A stretch of DNA of 64,000 nt from Bacteroidales bacterium (lineage in GTDB: Bacteria > Bacteroidota > Bacteroidia > Bacteroidales > UBA932), in NCBI GenBank assembly GCA_017477245.1, contig JAFUWY010000035.1, forward strand, positions 17,152-81,151. The letters are read 5' to 3'. Position numbers and translations under genes: made by a program. Below, piece by piece: positions 15,049 through 22,506 of the stretch (position 1 is the stretch's first letter; the number at the start of each line of letters is the position of its first letter). Under the pieces are notes generated by a model that did not search any database, had not been told where the DNA came from, and saw only the letters and a list, made by a program, of their open reading frames with translations.

Positions 15049-16473
15049 CTATTTCAACACGCGCCCCGCGCACAGCACATGCCGTATCACCGAGGTGTCG
15101 GCCGAGTAGACCCAGTTGGAGATGAGGTTGTGGCAGGGCTGCATCCGCGGCTCGTCCAGGCCGACCAGGATGGCGTCCGCCACCTTCCCGACAGCAATCT
15201 CACCGGCGTCGATTCCGAAGAAATCGGCGCCGTTTTTCGTGGCCCAGCGGAAGACTTCCTCCGCCGGGAGCAGGGAAGCGTCGCCGCCCAGCTTGGCCAG
15301 CAGGGCGGCGAATTTCATCTCCTCCCGCATGTCGAGGTTGTTGTTGGAGGAGACGCCGTCCGTGCCCAGGGTGATGCGGCAGCCGGATTCGAGCGCGAGT
15401 TCGTACGGGAAGCGGCCGCTGCCGAGCTTCATGTTCGAGCAAGGGCAGTGGGCCACCGTCACGCCCCGTTTGGCGAGGATCTTCCACTCCTCGGCGTCCA
15501 CGTGCACGCAGTGCGCGGCGATGACGTCCGGGCCCAGGAAGCCGAGCTTGTCGAGGTAGCGCACGGGCGTGGTGCCGTGCTCGCGGATGCAGTCCTCGAC
15601 CTCCTTGCGGGTCTCGGACAGGTGGATGTGGAGCAGCAGGCCGTTCTTGCGCGCGAACTGGGCGCAGCGCTTGAGGCGCTCGGCGCCGACCGTGTAGACG
15701 GAGTGCGGGGCCATCACCAGCTGGATGCGGCCGCCGGTGGGGTCCTGCCAGTTGCGGATATAGTCCTTGATGGCTTCGGTCTGGGATTTGGGATGGCCGT
15801 CCAGCACGGTGATGCCGATGGCGGCGCGCATCCCGGAGGCTTCCACCGCGGCGATGCACTCCTCGAAGTCGAAGTACATGTCGGAGAAGAAGGTCGTGCC
15901 GCCGGCGGTCATCTCCTTGATGGCGAGATCGTTCCCGCGCCGGATGTCCTCGGGCTGCAGGTTCGCCTCGAAGGGCCAGACGTCCTCTTCCAGCCATTGC
16001 TGGAGGGGGCGGTCGTCGGCATAGCCGCGCATCAAGGTCATGGCCGCGTGGGTGTGCGTGTTGTAGAAGGCGGGCAGGATGGCCGTGCCGTCCGCTTCGA
16101 GGACGCGGTCGGCCGGCGTGTCGGCCGGGGCGTCCAGGTCGGCGAAGCGGTCCTTCCGGATGAGGATGTTGGTCTTGCGCCCTTCGTGCAGGACGCCGCG
16201 GACCAGCACGCTCTCGGGAGTGCGGAACGTGCCGTCCAACTCCTTGTAGTCGTCCAGGATCCGGCTGCAGTGGGCGTGGAACGCCTGGCCGCGCGCGGTG
16301 AGCGCGGCGTTGCCGCGCCGGCGCTCGAAGAGCCGCCCGCCGGCGAACTTCTCCAGCTCGGCGATGTGCTGGCTGATGGCCGGCTGACTGACGCCCAGGG
16401 CCTTGGCGGCGGCGGTGAAACTGCCTGTCCTCGCAACTTCCGCGAATGCGCGCAACCTGAAATCTTCAAACAT
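15049..16473 (-). CDS. LysR-type HTH fused to an amidohydrolase (SAH/MTA-deaminase-like)
   Basis: A 474-aa protein with two parts. Residues 1-60 are a LysR/ModE-type winged helix-turn-helix (FAEVARTGSFTAAAKALGVS, QPAISQHIAELE). From about residue 88 an amidohydrolase of the 5'-methylthioadenosine/S-adenosylhomocysteine deaminase (TrzN/SsnA-like) group follows, with the full metal set: HTH at 140-142, HIHLSE, AHCVHVD and LGTDG. The enzyme part is complete, so this is a true fusion, not a truncated regulator. No LysR effector-binding domain is present. The start at 16473 (MFEDFRLRAF) is chosen because a promoter box lies just upstream at 16498, which rules out the longer reading frame. It could be an enzyme that also binds DNA, or one whose activity reports a purine-like metabolite. 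Confidence 0.85.
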   Translation of the reverse strand: MFEDFRLRAFAEVARTGSFTAAAKALGVSQPAISQHIAELEKFAGGRLFERRRGNAALTARGQAFHAHCSRILDDYKELDGTFRTPESVLVRGVLHEGRKTNILIRKDRFADLDAPADTPADRVLEADGTAILPAFYNTHTHAAMTLMRGYADDRPLQQWLEEDVWPFEANLQPEDIRRGNDLAIKEMTAGGTTFFSDMYFDFEECIAAVEASGMRAAIGITVLDGHPKSQTEAIKDYIRNWQDPTGGRIQLVMAPHSVYTVGAERLKRCAQFARKNGLLLHIHLSETRKEVEDCIREHGTTPVRYLDKLGFLGPDVIAAHCVHVDAEEWKILAKRGVTVAHCPCSNMKLGSGRFPYELALESGCRITLGTDGVSSNNNLDMREEMKFAALLAKLGGDASLLPAEEVFRWATKNGADFFGIDAGEIAVGKVADAILVGLDEPRMQPCHNLISNWVYSADTSVIRHVLCAGRVLK

Positions 16474-16497
16474 GGGGAAATAATTTAGGCTTATCTG

Positions 16498-16505
16498 CAA
16501 AGATA
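16498..16505 (-). promoter_or_regulatory. -7 promoter box of the HTH-amidohydrolase gene
   Basis: TATCTTTG on the minus strand matches TAnnTTTG and gives a leader of about 20 nt. It sits only 12 nt after the terminator of the preceding acyl-CoA dehydrogenase operon. Confidence 0.6.
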
Positions 16506-16517
16506 GCAAAAAAACGA

Positions 16518-16558
16518 AACATCCGCGGCGAAAACCTGGGGTGTCCGGCGCGGATGTT
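16518..16558 (-). terminator. Terminator of the ligase-fabH-fabF-etfBA-acd operon
   Basis: AACATCCGCG (16518-16527) and CGCGGATGTT (16549-16558) form a perfect 10-bp stem with a 21-nt loop; on the minus strand the stem is followed by TCGTTTTTTT. It lies 30 bp after the acyl-CoA dehydrogenase stop. Confidence 0.7.
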
Positions 16559-16588
16559 CACTAAATTAACGCGGATATTTCCTGCTCC

Positions 16589-18307
16589 CTATTCTTTCAC
16601 TGCGCGGAAGTCGGGAAGGTCCCCGACGGAGAAGTTGGCGATGTATGCGGCCTTGCCGATAACATTTTCTTCTGCCATCCGGGCGTAGACGCGGGCGCTG
16701 CCGGCGAACAGGTCGGGGGCGAGGCTGGCGTCGTGCAGCAGGAGCAGCGACATGATGATCTCGCCGGTCATGTCGTAGAGCCTGCGGGCGAGGAAGTCCT
16801 GCGCCTCCTGGTTGTCCAGGGCCTTGACGGCTTCGATGCTCTGCTCGTAGAGCCCCACCAGCTTGGAGACCTTCTCCTTGAGCGGCGCGAATTCCGGCGC
16901 GAAGGTCTCTTCCAGCATCTCCCGGATGATCCCGAGGTAGGTCCCGTTCATCATGTAGCGGGCGGCGGCGACCACCTGCAGCTGCGTCGTGCCCTCGTAG
17001 ATCGAGAAGATGCGCGCGTCGCGCATCAGGCGCTGGCACTTGTATTCCATGATGAAGCCGGATCCGCCGTGCACGGAGACGGCGTCGTAGGCGTTCTGGT
17101 TGGCATATTCGGAGGTCATGCCCTTGCAGATCGGGGTGAAGGCGTCCGCGAGGCGGTTGTATTTCTTGCATTCCTGGCGCTGCTCCGGCGTCAGCTTGGT
17201 CCCGCAGCGCTCGATGTCTTCCAGGGCCTTGTAGACGTCCACGTAGGAGGCGGTCTTGTAGAGGAGCGAGCGGCCGGCGTCGAGCTTGGCCTTCATCCGG
17301 CTCAGCATGTCGTAGACGCCGGGGAAGTGCTCGATGGTCTGGCCGAACTGGGCGCGGACGGAGGCGTAGCTGCGGGCTTCGTTCAGGGCTTCCTGGCTGA
17401 GGCCGGTGCTCTGGGCGCCGATGCCGAGGCGGGCGCCGTTCATCAGCGCCATGACGTACTTGATCAGGCCCAGGCGCGTGCTGCCCACGAGTTCGGCCTT
17501 GGCGTCCTTGTAGGTCAGCTCGCAGGTCGGGGAGCCGTGGATGCCGAGCTTGTGCTCGATGTGTCGGACGTTGACGCCGCCCTGCCGCTTGTCATAGATG
17601 AACATGGACAGGCCGCGGCCGTCGCGGGTGCCTTCCTCGCTGCGGGCCAGGACCAGGTGGATGTCCGAATCGCCGTTGGTAATGAAGCGCTTGACGCCGT
17701 TGAGCCGCCAGCAGTTCTCCTTCTCGTCGAAGGTGGCCTTGAGCATGACGCGCTGCAGGTCGGAGCCGGCGTCGGGCTCGGTCAGGTCCATGGACATCGT
17801 CTCCCCGGCGCACACGCGCGGAATGAAGCGCTCGCGCTGGTCGTCGTCGGCGAACTCGTAGAGGGTCTCGGCGCAGCTCTGCAGGCTCCAGATGTTCTGG
17901 AAGCCGGCGTCCGCCGCGGAGACGATCTCGCTGGCCATGGAGAAGACCACGGCGGGGCAGTTGAGCCCGCCGTAGCGGCGCGGCATCGTGATGCCCCAGA
18001 GACCGGCCTTGCGGGTCGCCTCGAGGTTCTCGAGCGTCTTGGAGGCATATTTCATGCGGCCGTCCTCGAGGTGCGGACCTTCGAGGTCCACGCTCTCGGA
18101 ATTGGGCTCGATGACATTGGCTGCCACGTCTCCGACGATCTCCAGCAGGCGTTTGTAGTTCTCGATGCAGTCCTCGTGGTCCACGGGGGCGTAGTCATAG
18201 TCCTTGCTCTCGCTGAAACCCTTCTCCTTGAGCTCGGTGATGCGGCGCATCAGCGGGTCCTGCAGGTAGAAGGCGATTTCGGGATGGTCCGTATAGTAGT
18301 TGGCCAT
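16589..18307 (-). CDS. Acyl-CoA dehydrogenase (FAD), with C-terminal extension
   Basis: A 572-aa flavoprotein. The N-terminal helical domain is followed by the middle beta domain (MDLTEPDAGSDLQ, FITNGDSDIH) and the C-terminal helical domain with ASVRAQFGQ and the catalytic glutamate in IYEGTTQLQ. It is about 190 residues longer than the short/medium-chain enzymes, because of an extra C-terminal helical region (from about residue 450) as in the larger ACAD subfamily. It oxidises acyl-CoA to 2-enoyl-CoA or runs in reverse, passing electrons to the EtfAB encoded just upstream. The ATG at 18307 is chosen: it is 2 bp after the etfA stop. Chain length cannot be predicted. Confidence 0.92.
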   Translation of the reverse strand: MANYYTDHPEIAFYLQDPLMRRITELKEKGFSESKDYDYAPVDHEDCIENYKRLLEIVGDVAANVIEPNSESVDLEGPHLEDGRMKYASKTLENLEATRKAGLWGITMPRRYGGLNCPAVVFSMASEIVSAADAGFQNIWSLQSCAETLYEFADDDQRERFIPRVCAGETMSMDLTEPDAGSDLQRVMLKATFDEKENCWRLNGVKRFITNGDSDIHLVLARSEEGTRDGRGLSMFIYDKRQGGVNVRHIEHKLGIHGSPTCELTYKDAKAELVGSTRLGLIKYVMALMNGARLGIGAQSTGLSQEALNEARSYASVRAQFGQTIEHFPGVYDMLSRMKAKLDAGRSLLYKTASYVDVYKALEDIERCGTKLTPEQRQECKKYNRLADAFTPICKGMTSEYANQNAYDAVSVHGGSGFIMEYKCQRLMRDARIFSIYEGTTQLQVVAAARYMMNGTYLGIIREMLEETFAPEFAPLKEKVSKLVGLYEQSIEAVKALDNQEAQDFLARRLYDMTGEIIMSLLLLHDASLAPDLFAGSARVYARMAEENVIGKAAYIANFSVGDLPDFRAVKE

Positions 18308-18309
18308 GG

Positions 18310-19332
18310 TTATTTGCTGTTCTTTTTGTAGTACTTGATGAATTTCGGGACGACGTCCTCGACGGTGCCCGTGATGACGTAGTCGGCGATCTGGTTGATC
18401 GGCGCGTCGGGATCGCTGTTGATGCTGATGATGATCTTGCTGTCCTGCATGCCGGCGATGTGCTGGATCTGCCCGCTGATGCCGCAGGCGATGTAGACCT
18501 TCGGGTGGACGGTGACGCCGGTCTGGCCGATCTGGCGGTCGGCGTCGCAGAAGCCTGCGTCGACCGCTGCGCGGCTGGCGCCGACCTCGGCGTGGAGGAC
18601 CCTGGCGAGTTCGAACAGGCTGTCGAACCCTTCCTTGCTGCCCATGCCGTAGCCGCCGGCCACGACGATCGGGGCGCCCTTGAGGTTGTGCTTCGCCGCC
18701 TCGACATGGTGGTCGAGGACCTTGACGACGCAGGCCTCGGGGCTTACGTATTTCCCGACCTCGGGATAGACGACCTCGCCGCGGGCGCTGCCTGCGTAGA
18801 GGGCCTTCTGCATGACGCCCGAACGGACCGTGGCCATCTGGGGACGGTGCTCGGGGTTGACGATCGTGGCGACGATGTTGCCGCCGAAGGCGGGCCGGAT
18901 CTGGTAGAGGAGGTCCTTGTATTCGGTCTTGGTCTTGGCGTCGGTGTACGAGCCGATCTCCAGCTGGGTGCAGTCGGCCGTCAGGCCGCTGGTCAGCGAG
19001 GAGGATACGCGCGGGCCCAGGTCGCGGCCGATGACGGTCGCGCCCATGAGGCAGATCTGGGGCTGCTCCTCGCGGAAGAGGCCGACGAGGATGTCGGTGT
19101 GGGGAGCGGAGGTGTAGGGGAAGAGCACGGGGTCGTCGAAGACGAAGAGCTTGTCCACCCCGTAGGGGAGGATCTGCGCTTCCACCTGGCCTTTCAGGCC
19201 GTCTCCCGCGGCGATGGCGTGGAGTTCGACGCCGAGTTCGTCCGCCAGCTTGCGGCCCTTGGTGAGCAGTTCCTGGGATACTTCGGCAACCTGGGTGCCT
19301 TCCGTTTCGCAATATACAAATACGTTGTCCAT
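18310..19332 (-). CDS. etfA: Electron transfer flavoprotein subunit alpha
   Basis: A 340-aa EtfA. The N-terminal domain (MDNVFVYCETEGTQVAEVSQ) is followed by the C-terminal FAD domain with VAGGYGMGS, GQTGVTVHPKVYIACG and SINSDPDAPINQIADY. It forms the heterodimer with EtfB that carries electrons to and from the adjacent acyl-CoA dehydrogenase. The ATG at 19332 is used; it is 4 bp from the etfB stop. Confidence 0.95.
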   Translation of the reverse strand: MDNVFVYCETEGTQVAEVSQELLTKGRKLADELGVELHAIAAGDGLKGQVEAQILPYGVDKLFVFDDPVLFPYTSAPHTDILVGLFREEQPQICLMGATVIGRDLGPRVSSSLTSGLTADCTQLEIGSYTDAKTKTEYKDLLYQIRPAFGGNIVATIVNPEHRPQMATVRSGVMQKALYAGSARGEVVYPEVGKYVSPEACVVKVLDHHVEAAKHNLKGAPIVVAGGYGMGSKEGFDSLFELARVLHAEVGASRAAVDAGFCDADRQIGQTGVTVHPKVYIACGISGQIQHIAGMQDSKIIISINSDPDAPINQIADYVITGTVEDVVPKFIKYYKKNSK

Positions 19333-19336
19333 AGCG

Positions 19337-20206
19337 TCAGCCAATGATTTTTTCTGCGAGCAATTCCTTGATGAGGCCCTCCACGTCGGCATCGGATGCC
19401 GTGAGGGTCTTGCTTTCTTTCGCCTGGAAGGCGATGTTCACGACGGATTTGACCTTCGTCGGCGAGCCGGAGAGGCCGCACTGGGCGGGGTCGCCGTCGA
19501 TGTCGGCGACGCTCCACTGCGTCAGCGTGAGGCCGGGCTTCTGCGCATAGAGCTCCGCCCGGGGATCGTCCGCCGGACGCTCCAGCGGGCAGGTGGCATA
19601 CTTGTATTTCATGACGAGCTTCGCATTCTGCGGGCGGCAGGGTGCGGCGCTTCCGTTCACGGTGACCAGCAGCGGCAGGGGAGCCTCGACCGTCTCGGTG
19701 CCGCCGTCGATGTGGCGGCGGATCGTGGCCTTGCCGTCGGCGATGCCGAGGATCTCCTCGGCGTAGGTGACCTGGTTGAGGCCCAGTTTCTGGGCGACCT
19801 GGGGACCGACCTGGGCGGTGTCGCCGTCGATGGCCTGGCGTCCGCCGATCACGACGTCGACGTCGCCGATCTTGCGGATGGCCGTCGCGAGGGCGTAGGA
19901 CGTGGCGAGGGTATCGGCACCGGCGAAGAGCCGGTCGGTCAGCAGCCAGCCCGTGTCCGCACCGCGGAAGAGTCCTTGGCGGATGATCTCACCCGCGCGG
20001 GGCGGACCCATCGTGAGGACGCCGACGGTGGAGCCGGGGTTCGATTCTTTCAGGCGCAGGGCCTGTTCGAGGGCGTTGAGGTCGTCGGGATTGAAGATGG
20101 CAGGCAGTGCCGCGCGGTTGACGGTCCCTTCCGGGGTCATCGCATCCTTCCCCACATTCCGGGTGTCAGGCACTTGCTTGGCTAGGACGACAATTTTCAG
20201 TTTCAT
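19337..20206 (-). CDS. etfB: Electron transfer flavoprotein subunit beta (resembles bifurcating EtfB)
   Basis: A 289-aa EtfB. The start is MKLKIVVLAKQVPDTRNV (ATG at 20206). It has INPDD-like FNPDDLNALEQALRLKE, VGVLTMGPPRAG, LLTDRLFAGADTLATSYALA and GGRQAIDGDTAQVGPQ. These stretches are very close to those of clostridial EtfB proteins that work with butyryl-CoA dehydrogenase and bifurcate electrons between crotonyl-CoA and ferredoxin. That function is inferred from resemblance; it would also need the NADH-site FAD, which cannot be judged here. Confidence 0.95.
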   Translation of the reverse strand: MKLKIVVLAKQVPDTRNVGKDAMTPEGTVNRAALPAIFNPDDLNALEQALRLKESNPGSTVGVLTMGPPRAGEIIRQGLFRGADTGWLLTDRLFAGADTLATSYALATAIRKIGDVDVVIGGRQAIDGDTAQVGPQVAQKLGLNQVTYAEEILGIADGKATIRRHIDGGTETVEAPLPLLVTVNGSAAPCRPQNAKLVMKYKYATCPLERPADDPRAELYAQKPGLTLTQWSVADIDGDPAQCGLSGSPTKVKSVVNIAFQAKESKTLTASDADVEGLIKELLAEKIIG

Positions 20207-20225
20207 GGGTTTCAGTATACTTGAT

Positions 20226-21491
20226 TCATTGATTTTCATATCTGCGGAAGGCCAGGCAGGCGTTGTGCCCGCCGAAGCCGAGCGAGTCGGAGAGGCCGAG
20301 GGTGAGCTCGCACCGCACGGCGGTGTTGGGCGTGTAATCCAGGTCGCACGCCGGATCCGGCGCGTCGAGGTGGATGGTCGGGGGGACGATGCCGTCCCGC
20401 AGGGCGAGCACCGTCGCGATGGCTTCCGCCGCGCCGGCCGCGCCGAACATGTGGCCGGTCATCGACTTGATGGAGGAGATCCGGGCCCGGTAGGCCTCGG
20501 GGCCGAGGGCGAGCTTGTAGGCCTGCGTCTCCGCGAGGTCGTTGAGGTGCGTGCCCGTGCCGTGGGCGTTGATGTAGAGGTGGTCCCGCTGCGGGTCGTA
20601 CCCGGCTTCGCGCAGGGCGATGCGCAGGCACTCCGCCTGCGTCGTGCCGTCGGGGCGCGGCGCGGTGGCGTGGTGGGCGTCGCAGGTGTTGCCGTAGCCC
20701 GCGACCTCGCCGTAGATGTGCGCACCGCGGTCCAGCGCGTGCCCGAGCTCCTCGAGGACGAGGACGGCGGCGCCGTCGCCCATCACGAATCCGCCCCGGT
20801 TGGCGTTGAAGGGCAGGGAGGCGTAGGCCGGATCCCCGGAGCGGCTGAGCGCCTTGGCGTTGGCGAAGCCGGCGATGCCGAGCGGGGTGACCATGTGCTC
20901 GCAGCCGCCGGCGATGATGGCGTCGGCGTAGCCGTGCCGGATGGCACGCAGGGCCTCGCCGATGCAGTGGGAGGAGGTGGCGCAGGCGGTCACGATGTCC
21001 AGGCAGGGCCCCGTGGCGCCGTGCCGGATGGCGATGTGCCCGGCGGCGATGTTGCTGATCATCGTGGGGATGAGCAGCGGCGAAATCCACTGACCGGAGG
21101 GGTCTTCGACCATCTTGGCCGCTTCGCGGTACTGCGTCTCGAAGCCGCCGATCCCGCTGCCCACGTACACGCCGAGCCGGCCGGGGGCGATGTTGGCTTC
21201 GCTGCCGTCGGCCGAGAGGCCGGCATCGTGCATGGCCTGCCAGGCGGCGGCCACGCCGTAGAGCGTGAAGCGGTCCTGCTTGCGGGCGAACCCCTTGTCC
21301 ATCCCGTAGGCGGACGGATCGAAATCCCGGACCATGCCGGCTATCTTGACGGGGAGGTCATCCGTGGGGAATTCACGGATGAATCCGATGCCGCAGACGC
21401 CTGCGACAAGGTTCTTCCAGAAGGTATCGACGTCGTTGCCCACGGGGGAGATGACGCCCATGCCGGTGATAACCACTCTTCGGTTCTCCAT
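20226..21491 (-). CDS. fabF: Beta-ketoacyl-ACP synthase II (FabF type)
   Basis: A 421-aa thiolase-fold condensing enzyme. The Cys-His-His triad of the KAS II class is complete: C in VTACATSSH (about residue 165), H in NAHGTGTHLND (about 305) and H in SMTGHMFGAAG (about 342). It elongates acyl-ACP with malonyl-ACP in the cytoplasm. It lies 26 bp after fabH and 19 bp before etfB. No acyl carrier protein, reductase or dehydratase is encoded nearby, so it either serves the housekeeping pathway or is a dedicated synthase of this operon. Confidence 0.93.
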   Translation of the reverse strand: MENRRVVITGMGVISPVGNDVDTFWKNLVAGVCGIGFIREFPTDDLPVKIAGMVRDFDPSAYGMDKGFARKQDRFTLYGVAAAWQAMHDAGLSADGSEANIAPGRLGVYVGSGIGGFETQYREAAKMVEDPSGQWISPLLIPTMISNIAAGHIAIRHGATGPCLDIVTACATSSHCIGEALRAIRHGYADAIIAGGCEHMVTPLGIAGFANAKALSRSGDPAYASLPFNANRGGFVMGDGAAVLVLEELGHALDRGAHIYGEVAGYGNTCDAHHATAPRPDGTTQAECLRIALREAGYDPQRDHLYINAHGTGTHLNDLAETQAYKLALGPEAYRARISSIKSMTGHMFGAAGAAEAIATVLALRDGIVPPTIHLDAPDPACDLDYTPNTAVRCELTLGLSDSLGFGGHNACLAFRRYENQ

Positions 21492-21517
21492 TGCCGTGCA
21501 AAGTTACATTATTTTTC

Positions 21518-22465
21518 CTACCACTCCAACACGGCGGCGGCGGACAGGAGACCCGCGCCGAAGGCGCTGAAGACGAGGATGTCGCCCGGCTTGAACATCC
21601 CTTTCCGGTTGCACTCGTCCAGCAGGATGGGGCAGGAGGCGGAGGAGGAATTGCCGTGGTCGGCGATGTTGGTGGGGAAGCGGGACGCGTCGACGCCCAG
21701 GTCCTCGCGGATGGCGTCGATGATGCGCATGTTGGCCTGGTGGATCATGAACCAGCCGACCTGGTCGATGGAGAGGCCGCAGCGGTCCAGGAGCTCGCGG
21801 ATGTCACGCGTGGAGGTGGTCACGGCGAAACGGAAGACTTCGCGGCCCTTCATCAGCAGGGGCGTGTCCTCTTCCTCCTTGGTGACGTAGGGGGTGGGCA
21901 TCAGCCGGCGGTATTCGCAGATCTTGTCGGGGGAGGGCTCGGCGTTGAGCTTGACGGCCTTGAGCTTGTCGCCCCGGGTGAAGACGGCCGCGCCGGCGCC
22001 GTCGCCGAAGAGCACGCAGGTGCTGCGGTCCTCCCAGGAGGTCATCCGGGTGGGCTCCTCGGCGCAGACGATCAGGACGTTCTGCACCTTGCCGGCCTGG
22101 AAATAGGTCTCGGCGATGTCCATCGCGTAGATGAAGCCCGGGCAGGCGCAGTTGATGTCGATCATCGGGCAGGTGATGCCCATCTTGTGGGCGATGATGC
22201 AGCTCAGGCCCGGGGTCAAGTATTCGTTGACGACGTTGGAGCAGATGAAGAAGTCGATGTCGGAGGGCGCGAGGCCGGCCATGTCCAGGGCCTTCTGCGC
22301 CGCTTCGACGCCGAGGTCTTCCAGCCGCTCGTCCGAGATGACGTGGCGGGAGCGGATGCCCGTGCGCGGGCAGATCCAGGCGTCGTTGGTGTCCAGGAAT
22401 TGGGAGATATCGTCATTGGTGACCTGCCGCTTGGGCAGGGCGCTGCCGGTTCCGATGAGTTTCAT
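21518..22465 (-). CDS. fabH: Beta-ketoacyl-ACP synthase III (FabH type)
   Basis: A 315-aa initiating condensing enzyme. The Cys-His-Asn triad is present: C in INCACPGFIYA (about 111), H in MIHQANMRI (about 242), N in HGNSSSAS (about 272). It condenses an acyl-CoA primer with malonyl-ACP. Being beside an acyl-CoA ligase and an ETF/dehydrogenase pair suggests it may use a primer other than acetyl-CoA, but nothing in the sequence fixes this. Confidence 0.92.
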   Translation of the reverse strand: MKLIGTGSALPKRQVTNDDISQFLDTNDAWICPRTGIRSRHVISDERLEDLGVEAAQKALDMAGLAPSDIDFFICSNVVNEYLTPGLSCIIAHKMGITCPMIDINCACPGFIYAMDIAETYFQAGKVQNVLIVCAEEPTRMTSWEDRSTCVLFGDGAGAAVFTRGDKLKAVKLNAEPSPDKICEYRRLMPTPYVTKEEEDTPLLMKGREVFRFAVTTSTRDIRELLDRCGLSIDQVGWFMIHQANMRIIDAIREDLGVDASRFPTNIADHGNSSSASCPILLDECNRKGMFKPGDILVFSAFGAGLLSAAAVLEW

Positions 22466-22506
22466 ATGTTCATTTTCGTTTTTGCAGGTTTAACTTGACA
22501 AATGGC

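Noticed and set aside
16474-16509. Earlier start for the HTH-amidohydrolase protein
   Set aside because: It would place the start codon upstream of the TATCTTTG promoter box at 16498-16505, so it could not be on the transcript.
18308-19312. N-terminal extension of the acyl-CoA dehydrogenase to a 907-aa protein
   Set aside because: The extension runs through etfA in another frame and has arginine/proline-rich nonsense composition. The ATG at 18307 gives a full-length enzyme directly after etfA.
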